12,948 nucleotides of DNA, taken from an uncultured Bdellovibrio sp. (GTDB lineage: Bacteria; Bdellovibrionota; Bdellovibrionia; Bdellovibrionales; Bdellovibrionaceae). The stretch lies in contig CAMLRE010000017.1 in NCBI GenBank assembly GCA_946482355.1, forward strand, positions 1-12,948, read 5' to 3'. The notes under the pieces were generated by a model that saw nothing but the letters and a program-made list of their open reading frames with translations, had not been told where the DNA came from and did not search any database. This document shows, piece after piece, positions 1-7,180 of the stretch. The first letter of the stretch is position 1; every line of letters starts with the position of its first letter. The position numbers and the translations under genes were made by a program.

Positions 1-659
1 ATCGGTTTAATAAAATATTCGCCGAACATCGGCTTTTGCACGTGCAGTTCAGAAATTTCTAAACCGTATTTAATGCCTGCGATATCAAGCGATAAATAAA
101 CTTTAAATTCAGGAAATTTCTGGCGAAGAACAAAAAAGTTATCAATCATTTCAAGAAGCACAAAGCCAATAAGATATTCGTTTTGTTGGGCTTCGAAGCG
201 ACCTAAAAACTTCATGAAATTTCTTAAGCGCAGACGTTCTTTAGCCGTTTGAAACGCGAATTGTTTTTCGATCAGTACGGGATTTAACTCGCGCGCTAAA
301 GTAACACCTAAATCATAATTACCGATTTGATCTAATGACAAACGGGTTTCATTTTTCAGATAAACAGAAACTACATCCGTTAGTTCTTGATAAGTATTGC
401 GGTTAAAGCTGTAGTTTTTTCCTCTTAACAAATCTGAAACCATACTGTGGCTTCTCGTATCGAAAGATTCGTAGGTGCGCGCTTTCGGCAAGGGAAATAG
501 TTCTAAATTAAGTTTAGAAATCTGTTCTTGGATGGTCGCGATATACTGTTCATTAAGAAACTGCGGCAGTTGAATCACGGCAAAATCAAGCTGGCCTAAT
601 TGAGCCCGCTCAAGCCAGTGATAGTAAGGTTTTTTTATTGCCGCGATATCGTTGTTCAT
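1..659 (-). CDS. Hypothetical cytoplasmic protein, 3' end outside window
   Basis: An open frame begins at ATG 659-657 and runs off the left edge, giving 219 visible residues and no stop. The N-terminus reads MNNDIAAIKKPYYHWLERAQ, with no signal peptide or membrane segment, so a soluble cytoplasmic protein is likely. The middle (about residues 60-145) is charged and probably mostly helical, including a RLRLRNFMKFLGRFEAQQNE stretch. Near residues 170-219 there are alternating strand-like segments (FKVYLSLDIAGIKYGLEI). I recognise no family and no catalytic motif. No Shine-Dalgarno sequence precedes the ATG, but a promoter-like element sits immediately upstream (see 669-697). The gene stands alone on this strand next to the broken HExxH gene, which is transcribed in the same direction. 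That it is a real gene follows from its 219 uninterrupted codons with ordinary codon use. Its function is unknown. Confidence 0.75.
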   Translation of the reverse strand, partial: MNNDIAAIKKPYYHWLERAQLGQLDFAVIQLPQFLNEQYIATIQEQISKLNLELFPLPKARTYESFDTRSHSMVSDLLRGKNYSFNRNTYQELTDVVSVYLKNETRLSLDQIGNYDLGVTLARELNPVLIEKQFAFQTAKERLRLRNFMKFLGRFEAQQNEYLIGFVLLEMIDNFFVLRQKFPEFKVYLSLDIAGIKYGLEISELHVQKPMFGEYFIKP

Positions 660-668
660 GGATTGAAT

Positions 669-697
669 ATACTAACAACGCTTGCGAATTTTAGCAA
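669..697 (-). promoter_or_regulatory. Putative sigma70-like promoter for the leftmost gene
   Basis: On the minus strand TTGCTA (697-692) and TAGTAT (674-669) are separated by 17 bases. Each matches four of six consensus positions. Initiation about 7 bases downstream of the -10 would fall only a few bases before the ATG at 659, which has no Shine-Dalgarno sequence, so the transcript would be almost leaderless. The elements are seen in the sequence; the function is inferred. Confidence 0.35.
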
Positions 698-788
698 TTT
701 GTAGACTGAAAAACCGACCTTTTTATAGCCGAATATAATATATACTTTTTTAAATTTTTATGATAAGGGCGCGACCGTTTGAAAATAA

Positions 789-1156
789 CTATTCGTTTGA
801 ACAGTGTTGCGCACGAAACCAGTTCTGTGTATCAATGGCATCCCATTCAAGGCTGTCATCATTTAAATCCCACTTGCGGTATTGCACCTGCACGTAGTGC
901 GCTAATTCATGGGCCAACGAATCATCAATGCAGCGCTGGTGTCCGGTGTAATAGGCTTTATCGTCATAGAGGTAAATTTTGTTAAGATGCACAACATAAG
1001 CGTTCGTGATCACATCCGGTCTAAAACCCCATTTGTGGTTCGATATCATCCAAAAATACGCGTTAAAACAAAATGTGAAGAATAGATGGGTTTAACAGTT
1101 TCAGCTCGAGCTAAAAGAGCTGCAATCAAGGTTAGGATAAATACAAAAGCTTTCAT
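789..1156 (-). pseudogene. Secreted HExxH metallopeptidase-like protein, frameshifted
   Basis: An ATG at 1156-1154 opens a clear Sec signal peptide (MKAFVFILTLIAALLARAE) followed by TVKPIYSSHFVLTRIFG, then a TGA at 1048-1046. In the adjacent frame, continuous through this point, an 86-codon frame from ATG 1049 carries the mature part to a TAG at 791-789. That part holds DDSLAHELAHYVQ, an HExxH zinc-peptidase motif, followed by EWDAIDTQNWF, whose acidic residue could be the third metal ligand. One extra T in the five-T run 1052-1056 would join both parts into a single 122-residue exported protein (..TRIF-WMISNHKW..). The overall pattern, signal peptide then HELxH..Q then ExxAxxxQxWF, resembles short secreted HExxH families such as DUF6647, but that name is from memory. 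Alternatives are a sequencing error, a recent inactivation, or two ORFs coupled through the ATGA overlap at 1049-1046. An exported protein was clearly the ancestral product. Confidence 0.7.
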
Positions 1157-1229
1157 GCGCGAAAGCCTAATACAGCCTTGTTATTTATGCACGGTTATAA
1201 ACACTTTTAAGAGCTATTTTGTCTAATCC

Positions 1230-1258
1230 TTGACGGTAAATTTGATCACAGGCATAAC
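1230..1258 (+). promoter_or_regulatory. Putative sigma70-like promoter for dusB
   Basis: TTGACG (1230-1235, five of six matches) and CATAAC (1253-1258, four of six) are 17 bases apart. A start site about 7 bases beyond the -10 would leave a leader of roughly 4 bases before the ATG at 1269. If correct, the in-frame TTG at 1230 lies inside the -35 box and cannot be the translation start. Confidence 0.4.
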
Positions 1259-1268
1259 CAGATCCGCA

Positions 1269-2339
1269 ATGTCGGCAACTTCAACAAATCTTAATAGTCT
1301 TAATGGCTTACATGCCAATCGCGTACACCCTTTAGAGGCTCTAAAGAAGAACCCTTTCGTTCTGGCTCCTATGGCCGGAATCACTGACCACGCGTTTCGT
1401 AGTTTTATGCGAAAACTTGACGCTTCAGTGGTTGTGACTGAGCTCGTTTCTGCTACGGGAATTGAATACAAATCTGAACGTACAATGCAATTAATGAGTT
1501 ACGACGAATCTCAGCGCCCTATCGGCATTCAGCTTTTTGGCGAAGATGCAGAAACCATTGCTAAAGGCGCACAGGTGGCTGAATCACTGGGAGCTGATTT
1601 TGTTGATTTAAATTTCGGTTGCCCGGTTCCCAAAGTTGTAAAAAAAGGCGCAGGATCTGCAATGATGAAAGATCTTGTGACGATGGAAAAGGTTTTAAGT
1701 TCTTGTGTTAAAGCCGTAAAAATTCCGGTGACGATCAAAATCAGAACAGGTTGGGATCAAACTCAACGAAACGCGCTTGATGTTTGTAATTTAGCTCATG
1801 ATACAGGTATTACTTGGGTGGCTATTCATGGCCGTACACGTGCTCAAGGTTATTCTGGTTTAGCTGACTGGGATTTTATTGCTGATCTTAAAGCGAAAAC
1901 AAAAATTCCTTTATTAGGAAACGGCGATATCTTAACTCCACAATCTGCTGTTAAGCGCCTTAAAGAAACAGGCTGCGATGGCGTTTTAATTGGTCGCGGT
2001 GCTCTTAAAAATCCACTAATTTTTGCTGATGCCTTAAGCTTATGGAAGAACGAACCAGTGCGTTCGGACCTTAAACGTAACTACCATGGTATATTTCAGG
2101 ACCTGCATGTGGCTTTACAGACACACTGTTCAGAGCATATCCTAGGTATTCAGCTGAAAAAATTTGCTTCTTGGTTTTCGACAGGATATCCAGGAGCTGC
2201 CCAGTTCAGAAAAGATATTTTTCAGTTGAAGAATAATGACGAAGTCTTGTCTTGTGCGCTAGACTTCTTTCGTTCAATTTCAGACTTTGACCAGGAAGAC
2301 ACGTCTCATGAGGAATTTCTTATGGGCGGGCACGGGTAG
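1269..2339 (+). CDS. dusB: tRNA-dihydrouridine synthase (DusB-like)
   Basis: This is a flavoenzyme that reduces uridine to dihydrouridine in tRNA using FMN and NAD(P)H, and it is cytoplasmic. Using the ATG at 1269 the protein has 356 residues. A TIM barrel opens with LAPMAGITD (about residues 32-40, FMN contact). It carries the catalytic-cysteine loop LNFGCPVPKVVKKGAGSAMM (Cys118), then KIRTGW (about 157-162), HGRTRAQGYSG (187-197), GNGDI (217-221) and GVLIGRGAL (238-246, phosphate binding). A helical C-terminal tRNA-recognition domain with LKKFASWFSTGYPG follows. The PVPKVVKKGAGSAMM loop is typical of the DusB branch; the B versus A/C assignment is from motif memory. The frame extends back to a TTG at 1230, but that overlaps a promoter-like -35 box and the ATG is the only later candidate before the conserved core. 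The N-terminal extension of about 25 residues before the barrel is longer than usual. typA follows after 72 bases on the same strand. Confidence 0.93.
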   Translation: MSATSTNLNSLNGLHANRVHPLEALKKNPFVLAPMAGITDHAFRSFMRKLDASVVVTELVSATGIEYKSERTMQLMSYDESQRPIGIQLFGEDAETIAKGAQVAESLGADFVDLNFGCPVPKVVKKGAGSAMMKDLVTMEKVLSSCVKAVKIPVTIKIRTGWDQTQRNALDVCNLAHDTGITWVAIHGRTRAQGYSGLADWDFIADLKAKTKIPLLGNGDILTPQSAVKRLKETGCDGVLIGRGALKNPLIFADALSLWKNEPVRSDLKRNYHGIFQDLHVALQTHCSEHILGIQLKKFASWFSTGYPGAAQFRKDIFQLKNNDEVLSCALDFFRSISDFDQEDTSHEEFLMGGHG

Positions 2340-2377
2340 TGCGCGGATGCGCAGGATGCAAAGCTGAACTTAGCTTT
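2340..2377 (+). other. Two small inverted repeats between dusB and typA
   Basis: TGCGC-GGAT-GCGCA (2340-2353) begins directly after the dusB stop, and AAAGCT-GAACTT-AGCTTT (2360-2377) follows. Both stems are perfect but only 5 and 6 bp, and neither has a proper T-tract. They could attenuate read-through or protect the dusB 3' end. They are too weak to call a terminator, so dusB-typA co-transcription remains possible. Confidence 0.35.
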
Positions 2378-2400
2378 TAGATTTCACATTTTAACAACGT

Positions 2401-2406
2401 AAGGAA
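2401..2406 (+). promoter_or_regulatory. Shine-Dalgarno sequence of typA
   Basis: AAGGAA lies 5 bases before the ATG at 2412 (spacer ATACG). It is a good match to the anti-Shine-Dalgarno and fixes the start. It contrasts with dusB and nodI, which have none. Confidence 0.75.
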
Positions 2407-2411
2407 ATACG

Positions 2412-4232
2412 ATGATTCAAGATCCAAAAAAAATTAGAAATATCGCGATTATCGCGCACGTCGATCACGGGAAGACAACTCTGGTAGATCACTTAATCAA
2501 ACAAGCGGGTATGTTCCGTGATAACCAAGCCGTTGAAGAACGTCTTATGGATTCTATGGATCTTGAAAAAGAACGTGGTATCACTATCGCTGCAAAAAAT
2601 GCGTCGTTCACTTACAAAGATATTAAAATTAATATCGTAGATACTCCGGGCCATAGTGACTTCGGTGGAGAAGTAGAACGCGTTCTTAACATGGTAGATG
2701 GCGCGATCATCCTTTGCGATGCTTCTGAAGGTCCATTACCACAAACTCGTTTCGTATTAAAAAAAGCATTAGAGCAAAACTTAAAAGTTATGGTTTGTAT
2801 CAACAAGATCGACCGTCCAGATGCTCGTATTCAAGAAGTTCACAACGAGATCTTCGATCTTTTCATCGACTTAGATGCTAACGAAGAACAATGTGATTTC
2901 CATACTGTTTACGCTATCGCGCGTGAAGGTATGGCCACTCTTGATCCAAACGTAAAAACTAACTCTTTAGAGTGTTTATACGATGCTATCGTAAACTTAG
3001 TTCCACCACCAAAAGCTGATTTAGAATCTCCATTACAAATCATGGTTTCTAACATTGGTTACAATGAGTACGTTGGTCGTTTAGCGATCGGCCGTGTTCG
3101 TTCTGGCACAATCAAAGTTGGTGACGAAGTTATGTGTGTTCAAGAAAACGGTCAGAAAAAAGTTAAAGTTTCTGCGTTATTCTCTTACCACATCAATTCT
3201 CAGGTTCCGGTTCAAGAAATCGGCGCTGGTGATATCGCTATCGTTGCGGGTCTTGAAGATTTCACGATCGGTGACACTATCACTTCTGCAACTGACCCAC
3301 GTCCATTACCACGTATCAAAGTTGATGAGCCTACAGTAGGAATGATCTTCTCTGTAAATAACGGTCCATTCGCCGGTATGGAAGGTAAACAAGTTACTTC
3401 TCGTAAGATCTTAGATCGTTTAGAGAAAGAATTATTATACAACGTAGCTATCCGTATGGAAAAAACAAACGCGACTGATGCTTTCAAAGTTATCGGCCGT
3501 GGTGAGTTACAATTAGGTGTATTAATCGAACAAATGCGCCGTGAAGGTTTCGAGTTATTAGTTTCTAAACCACAAGTTGTCTTCAAAGAAGAAAACGGTA
3601 AAAAACTTGAGCCGATGGAAATCGCCGTTATCGATATCGAAGATGCTTACGTAGGTGCTGTAACTGAGAAGTTAGGTATCCGTAAAGGTGTTATGACGAA
3701 CATGGTTCAAAAAGGTTCTGGTCGTACACGTTTAGAATTCCGTATTCCATCGCGTGGTTTAATCGGTTACCGTTCTGAGTTCTTAACTGATACTCGTGGT
3801 ACTGGTTTATTAAATACAAATTTCGACGGTTGGGATGAATACCGTGGCGATATCAACTCTCGTCTAAATGGCGCGATGATCGCCGATCGTAAAGGTGTTA
3901 CAACAGCTTACGCTATCTGGTTTAAACAAGAACGTGGTCGTATGTTCGTACAACCGGTTCAAGATGTTTACGAAGGTATGATCGTTGGTGAGAACGCTAA
4001 AGATAACGATATGATCGTTAATATCTGCGAAGAGAAAAAATTAACGAACGTTCGTGCATCTGGTGCCGATGAAGCGATCCGCTTAGTACCAGTTAAACCA
4101 ATGTCGTTAGAACAAGCTATGGAATGGATCAAAGATTCTGAGTTAATTGAAGTAACTCCGAAAAATATCCGTATCCGTTGCCGTGAATTGGACCCACATA
4201 AACGTCCAAAACCACCTAAAAATAAAGACTAG
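2412..4232 (+). CDS. typA: Ribosome-associated translational GTPase TypA/BipA
   Basis: This is a translation-factor GTPase that binds the 70S ribosome at the EF-G site and is linked to ribosome assembly and stress adaptation. At 606 residues it has the usual family length. The G domain shows AHVDHGKT (G1, 15-22), RGITI (G2, 55-59), DTPGH (G3, 77-81) and NKID (G4, 131-134). Domain 2 (beta barrel) follows from about 200, then the EF-G III/V-like domains. The TypA-specific C-terminal part contains [20 protein letters not shown] and a late [18 protein letters not shown] segment. The basic tail ends in proline and lysine (..[13 protein letters not shown]). Codon use is visibly more biased than in the neighbours: arginine is largely CGT, leucine largely TTA or CTT, valine GTT or GTA, consistent with high expression. 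A strong Shine-Dalgarno precedes the start and a strong terminator follows the stop by 9 bases. Complete, with no key residue missing. Confidence 0.98.
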   Translation: MIQDPKKIRNIAIIAHVDHGKTTLVDHLIKQAGMFRDNQAVEERLMDSMDLEKERGITIAAKNASFTYKDIKINIVDTPGHSDFGGEVERVLNMVDGAIILCDASEGPLPQTRFVLKKALEQNLKVMVCINKIDRPDARIQEVHNEIFDLFIDLDANEEQCDFHTVYAIAREGMATLDPNVKTNSLECLYDAIVNLVPPPKADLESPLQIMVSNIGYNEYVGRLAIGRVRSGTIKVGDEVMCVQENGQKKVKVSALFSYHINSQVPVQEIGAGDIAIVAGLEDFTIGDTITSATDPRPLPRIKVDEPTVGMIFSVNNGPFAGMEGKQVTSRKILDRLEKELLYNVAIRMEKTNATDAFKVIGRGELQLGVLIEQMRREGFELLVSKPQVVFKEENGKKLEPMEIAVIDIEDAYVGAVTEKLGIRKGVMTNMVQKGSGRTRLEFRIPSRGLIGYRSEFLTDTRGTGLLNTNFDGWDEYRGDINSRLNGAMIADRKGVTTAYAIWFKQERGRMFVQPVQDVYEGMIVGENAKDNDMIVNICEEKKLTNVRASGADEAIRLVPVKPMSLEQAMEWIKDSELIEVTPKNIRIRCRELDPHKRPKPPKNKD

Positions 4233-4241
4233 TTAAAAAAT

Positions 4242-4271
4242 AAAAAACCCGGTGTAAAAACCGGGTTTTTT
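4242..4271. terminator. Bidirectional intrinsic terminator
   Basis: A perfect 12-bp stem, AAAAAACCCGGT (4242-4253) with ACCGGGTTTTTT (4260-4271), encloses a 6-base loop. The A-tract on one side is the T-tract on the other, so the hairpin terminates typA on plus and the 214-residue secreted-protein gene (stop at 4292) on minus. It is followed by further T-rich sequence in both directions. Confidence 0.93.
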
Positions 4272-4291
4272 ATTTTGGGTCGTAGTAAAAA

Positions 4292-4936
4292 TTAATTCAC
4301 GACTTTGCTTGAGTAGCGCAGTTGCTTTGCGCACGCCGTAGCGGAGTTTTCTTTACAAAAGTTTTCTGAACACACAGCTACGCGGCTTTTGTTGCCGCAA
4401 ATAACTTGTCCGCGGCACAGACATTTACCAGGAGTGCTGCAACCAGGCGCCATGATAATACGTGGTGGGCGTGTCATATCCCAAACGCACTCTTCGGTCG
4501 CGGTTGAAGCTGCAGCTCGATCACCGGTAATTTTAGGATCTTTAGCTGTCGGCGTTTGAGCTGGCGCATTACGACCGCGGTTATTGCGAATATCAGAAAG
4601 TGCCGTTGGAGTCTCAGACGGTGTAGCCCATTCAGGTAAAGTGCCTTTACGAAAAGGAATGCGATTACCGCTGCTGTTTACCGGTGAAGGTTTATCGGAG
4701 CCGAACCATTTTTTTCCATAATAGCAGGAGTAGTTTACAGCATCAATACCAGCAGCACACATACCCAAAAGGGATGTCATGACTGTCGATGCAGGACCCG
4801 AATCATACATGTAGGTTTCGTAGTCAGGATGATCAATAAATTTTTTAAATTCGCTTTTGGGTGGACCTTCTTTCGCGAAGACCAGAGAGCTTGCTAGAGT
4901 CCAACTGATAAAAAATAATAAAAATGATTTCAACAT
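4292..4936 (-). CDS. Secreted cysteine-rich protein A, C-terminal Cys domain
   Basis: This is an exported protein of 214 residues of unknown function. Residues 1-21 (MLKSFLLFFISWTLASSLVFA) form a Sec signal peptide, probably cleaved before KEG. A short region with Cys60 and Cys71 is followed by a polar, proline/asparagine-rich stretch (about 80-145), probably disordered. The C-terminal domain (150-214) has eight cysteines: 150, 166, 172, 174, 180, 189, 194 and 202, ending ATACAKQLRYSSKVVN. Its spacing matches the C-terminal domain of the first gene of the same operon: C-x15-C, C-x5-C, C-x4-C-x7-C and a final QLxxxSKxV, so the two are paralogous. The domain is likely disulfide-bonded in the periplasm or outside the cell. 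It starts 3 bases after the middle gene's stop, so translational coupling is likely, and ends at the shared terminator. I do not recognise the family. Confidence 0.85.
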   Translation of the reverse strand: MLKSFLLFFISWTLASSLVFAKEGPPKSEFKKFIDHPDYETYMYDSGPASTVMTSLLGMCAAGIDAVNYSCYYGKKWFGSDKPSPVNSSGNRIPFRKGTLPEWATPSETPTALSDIRNNRGRNAPAQTPTAKDPKITGDRAAASTATEECVWDMTRPPRIIMAPGCSTPGKCLCRGQVICGNKSRVAVCSENFCKENSATACAKQLRYSSKVVN

Positions 4937-4939
4937 TTT

Positions 4940-5242
4940 TTACTTATCTTTCTTTTCTAAAGTAATCTGCACTTTAATTTTTTTATCGCTTGGCTTGATA
5001 TCTAAAGAGTCATACATTTTTTCATCGACTTCCACGACAAAAGGAACACCCGCAGCAATACGCATATCTTTAGCAAAAACCGTACGCGGTAAAAAATAAG
5101 TTTGATCTAACGTATCATAAACTTGAACATTGTTTTTATCGAATGTACTACCGATAACACCTTGAATTTCAATCATCGAATCAGTACCGGCAAAGCTTTT
5201 GAAAGTTAAAGTTATCAGACTTAAAATAATTAATTTTTTCAT
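4940..5242 (-). CDS. Small secreted protein, probably beta-rich
   Basis: This is an exported protein of 100 residues of unknown function. A Sec signal peptide (MKKLIILSLITLTFKSFA) probably cleaves before GTD. The mature chain of about 82 residues has no cysteine. It shows alternating hydrophobic segments (MIEIQGVIGS, VQVYDTLDQTYFLP, VPFVVEVDEK, KIKVQITLEK) typical of a small beta barrel or sandwich, and a lysine-rich C-terminus. It sits between two genes encoding cysteine-domain paralogues, with 3-base gaps on each side, so all three are surely co-expressed. A role as partner or chaperone of the cysteine-rich proteins is a guess from position only. Start context is weak (TAAGAT just before the ATG), consistent with coupling to the upstream stop. 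Confidence 0.82.
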   Translation of the reverse strand: MKKLIILSLITLTFKSFAGTDSMIEIQGVIGSTFDKNNVQVYDTLDQTYFLPRTVFAKDMRIAAGVPFVVEVDEKMYDSLDIKPSDKKIKVQITLEKKDK

Positions 5243-5245
5243 ATC

Positions 5246-6097
5246 TTAACGTGTGCTACTTTCTTTATTTGATTTGGGTTGAGGTGAATTAGGCTGCGAA
5301 GAAGAGCCTTTGTCGCCACCAAAAACAACTTTTTTAGAACCAAAACCTAATTGTTGATGACAGGCTGTTGCTTTTCCTTCGCCGCAAAGGTCACCTGAGC
5401 ATGTGGCTAAGCGTTTAATTTTTTTTCCGTTTTTAGTACAAATCACCATTGCCGAACAAACATTGCTTTCGCAGCCTTCACCACTAAGAACTCTTCGTTT
5501 TATGCCAGACATCCATTCGCAGCTAACACCGGAAGGATCTTGTGCAGCTACCGTGGAAGAGGTATTTGCGGCGGTAGAAGTGCTTGTAACAGCAGAGGTA
5601 CTTGTAGTTGCAGATGTGCTTACGGTGGTCTGTTGCGGGACCTTTTGTTTTAAATCAAAAACTTTTCCATCAGCAAAAGTGTAAGTGTAATTATTCAAAT
5701 CAATTTTGGGGTATTTGATCGCTTGTGGGGTGTACTCAGTGCCGTACTTTGTTTTATAAGCAGCGCGGTTGTCAGTTACAGCTTTACAAAATTTTGAACT
5801 TTTATTTCTCTGACATTCATCATGATAGCTATCAATAAGAATTTCAGACAGGCGTTTAACTGAAGCATCGGTTGGTGCATCATTTTTATAATACTGTCTA
5901 TTGGCCTCTAGCGCTAAAGCATCTCGCCCAAGAGATCTTAACTCTTGATCAAAGTTTAATGTTGGATGTTTAGCCATAGAACTTTTAACAAAGTCGTACT
6001 GTTTCATTAAATCTTGCGTTTGCGCATCAATTCCCGCATGAGCAAAGTTGAAACTAAATACGACAAAAAATATGAATAATTTAAAATAGAGCGCCAA
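5246..6097 (-). CDS. Secreted cysteine-rich protein B with Ser/Thr linker
   Basis: This is an exported protein of 283 residues, first gene of the three-gene operon, function unknown. The start is TTG 6097-6095: no in-frame ATG exists near it, a strong Shine-Dalgarno (CTCCTA on plus, 6104-6109) lies 6 bases upstream, and the signal peptide (MALYFKLFIFFVVFSFNFAHA) begins right there. A helical charged region (22-150, with Cys95 and Cys104) follows. Next comes a striking Ser/Thr/Ala linker (about 157-183, TSATTSTSAVTSTSTAAN), then a seven-cysteine domain with Cys193, 209, 214, 220, 233, 238 and 246. The cysteine spacing and the ending ATACHQQLGFGSKKVV match the C-terminus of the third gene. A Ser/Pro/Lys tail (261-283) ends it. 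The modular layout, helical head, flexible linker and disulfide domain, suggests a secreted or surface binding protein; this is inference. The paralogy is directly visible. Confidence 0.87.
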   Translation of the reverse strand: MALYFKLFIFFVVFSFNFAHAGIDAQTQDLMKQYDFVKSSMAKHPTLNFDQELRSLGRDALALEANRQYYKNDAPTDASVKRLSEILIDSYHDECQRNKSSKFCKAVTDNRAAYKTKYGTEYTPQAIKYPKIDLNNYTYTFADGKVFDLKQKVPQQTTVSTSATTSTSAVTSTSTAANTSSTVAAQDPSGVSCEWMSGIKRRVLSGEGCESNVCSAMVICTKNGKKIKRLATCSGDLCGEGKATACHQQLGFGSKKVVFGGDKGSSSQPNSPQPKSNKESSTR

Positions 6098-6103
6098 GAT
6101 GAA

Positions 6104-6109
6104 CTCCTA
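6104..6109 (-). promoter_or_regulatory. Strong Shine-Dalgarno deciding a TTG start
   Basis: TAGGAG on the minus strand lies six bases (TTCATC) before the TTG at 6097. It fixes a non-ATG start for the first gene of the secreted operon. A strong ribosome site with a weak start codon may tune the level of the operon's first product. Confidence 0.75.
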
Positions 6110-6121
6110 AAGCTTTACATA

Positions 6122-6127
6122 ATTATA
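6122..6127 (-). promoter_or_regulatory. Perfect -10 box for the secreted-protein operon
   Basis: TATAAT reads on the minus strand at 6127-6122, 25 bases before the TTG start at 6097, leaving room for a leader that contains the Shine-Dalgarno. No good -35 lies 16-18 bases upstream (CAGTAA at best), so the promoter may need an activator or another sigma factor. Confidence 0.45.
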
Positions 6128-6174
6128 TGATTAAATTTTGCGAATTACTGAGTTTATTGTTTACTGGCAAGACG

Positions 6175-6190
6175 AAGGTTTTAAGACCTT
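6175..6190. repeat. Inverted repeat in divergent promoter region
   Basis: AAGGT-TTTAAG-ACCTT (6175-6190) is a 5-bp stem palindrome in the middle of the 159-base region between the secreted operon and nodI. Its place between two diverging promoters would suit a regulator site. It is short and may be chance. Confidence 0.25.
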
Positions 6191-6241
6191 AGCCTTTAGC
6201 CAAGTCGCTGACTTTAAGTTCCGGACTTTTAAATATTTGGC

Positions 6242-6250
6242 TGCTATTAT
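6242..6250 (+). promoter_or_regulatory. Putative extended -10 promoter of nodI (leaderless)
   Basis: TGC-TATTAT (6242-6250) is an extended -10 element (TGn plus five of six matches) without a good -35. Initiation about 7 bases downstream would fall on the A of the ATG at 6257. No Shine-Dalgarno sequence exists before that ATG, so the mRNA would be leaderless. Confidence 0.42.
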
Positions 6251-6256
6251 TTCTAC

Positions 6257-7177
6257 ATGTCTTTAGCTCTCAGCGCGATCAACTTAAAGAAGACTTACGA
6301 TGGAATTCCTGTAGTGAACGGAATTTCTTTTGAAATTAAACCTGGCGAGTGTGTCGGGATTCTTGGGCCAAATGGCGCAGGAAAAACCACAACCATCAAA
6401 ATGATTTACGGGCAGGTTGTTCCATCAGCAGGTGAACTTCTAGTTCTTGGTTTAAATACTAAAAACGATATTACACAAATTCGTTCGCGTATCGGTGTTG
6501 TTCCACAAGAAGACTGTCTGGATACAGATTTCAGTGCTTTAGAAAATTTACTATTATTTGGCCGTTATCATAATATGGATCGTGATTTAGCTGAAGCTCA
6601 GGCTGAACACTTGTTAGCTGAAATGAAACTTTCTGATTTTAAGCACAAACGTGTAGAAGCCTTAAGTGGCGGAATGAAACGCCGTTTAGCGATTGCGCGT
6701 GCACTTATTCATAAACCGCAATTCATTCTTATGGATGAACCTACAACCGGATTAGATCCACAGGCCCGTTTATGGATTTGGAATTATTTTGAACGTCTAA
6801 AATCAAATAATACGACTCTTGTTTTAACTACTCACTACATGGAAGAAGCTGAACGTCTTTGTGACCGCATTATCATGATCGATCACGGGGTAATTTTAGA
6901 TCACGGCACAGCGAAAGAATTAATCGAAAGACATGTGGGCCTTGAAGTGATCGAATTACAAGTCGGAAAAGAAAAAGGCTACTGGATCAATAAAGTTGAA
7001 CAAGCCGGCTTAAAATACCAAGAGTACGAAGAAAACTTATTTATTTTCTTTAAAACCGCTGAATCAAAACAAGGCTTTATCAATCACATTCAGAACACAC
7101 ATTATTACGTGCGCGCTGCAAATTTAAACGATGTGTTTTTAAAATTGGCCGGATACCAAATCCGCGAAAAGAGCTAG
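6257..7177 (+). CDS. nodI: ABC transporter ATP-binding protein, NodI family
   Basis: This is the ATPase subunit of an ABC-2 type exporter, on the inner face of the cytoplasmic membrane, and energises the permease encoded next to it. At 306 residues it has normal length. Walker A GPNGAGKT (37-44), Q-loop (Gln84), signature LSGGMKRR (136-143), Walker B FILMDEP (156-162), D-loop GLDPQ (165-169) and switch His193 (THYMEEAE) are all intact. The stretch VVPQEDCLDTDFSALENLL followed by FGRYHNM closely follows the NodI/daunorubicin-resistance subgroup, where VVPQ.DNLD.DFTVRENLL is typical. The C-terminal 80 residues are the usual accessory domain of this subgroup. NodI/NodJ in rhizobia export lipochitooligosaccharides; outside rhizobia the substrate is not known, and the symbol here only means homology. 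The downstream gene starts 3 bases after the stop. The ATG at 6257 has no ribosome site and may be leaderless. Confidence 0.93.
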   Translation: MSLALSAINLKKTYDGIPVVNGISFEIKPGECVGILGPNGAGKTTTIKMIYGQVVPSAGELLVLGLNTKNDITQIRSRIGVVPQEDCLDTDFSALENLLLFGRYHNMDRDLAEAQAEHLLAEMKLSDFKHKRVEALSGGMKRRLAIARALIHKPQFILMDEPTTGLDPQARLWIWNYFERLKSNNTTLVLTTHYMEEAERLCDRIIMIDHGVILDHGTAKELIERHVGLEVIELQVGKEKGYWINKVEQAGLKYQEYEENLFIFFKTAESKQGFINHIQNTHYYVRAANLNDVFLKLAGYQIREKS

Positions 7178-7180
7178 ACG

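Noticed and set aside
722..762. AT-rich stretch before the leftmost gene as an origin, terminator or RNA gene
   Set aside because: It has no GC-rich stem, repeated box or structured RNA pattern; ordinary AT-rich intergenic sequence.
779..985. Plus-strand ORF of 68 codons opposite the HExxH gene
   Set aside because: It is antisense to the metallopeptidase-like gene, starts at a TTG without a ribosome site and has no recognisable protein character.
1230..1268. TTG at 1230 as an alternative dusB start
   Set aside because: No ribosome site; the TTG lies in a -35-like box and the added 13 residues have no family counterpart.
3212..3586. Minus-strand ORF of 124 codons inside typA
   Set aside because: It lies wholly inside the strongly conserved typA and reflects its codon bias; no Shine-Dalgarno or domain.
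5403..5684. Plus-strand ORF of 93 codons with valine/alanine repeats
   Set aside because: It is the antisense reading of the Ser/Thr linker and cysteine domain of the secreted protein; the low-complexity comes from the linker codons.
5246..6097. Ser/Thr linker region as a tandem DNA repeat
   Set aside because: The codons vary and only the residue composition repeats, so it is a low-complexity protein linker and not a clear DNA repeat.
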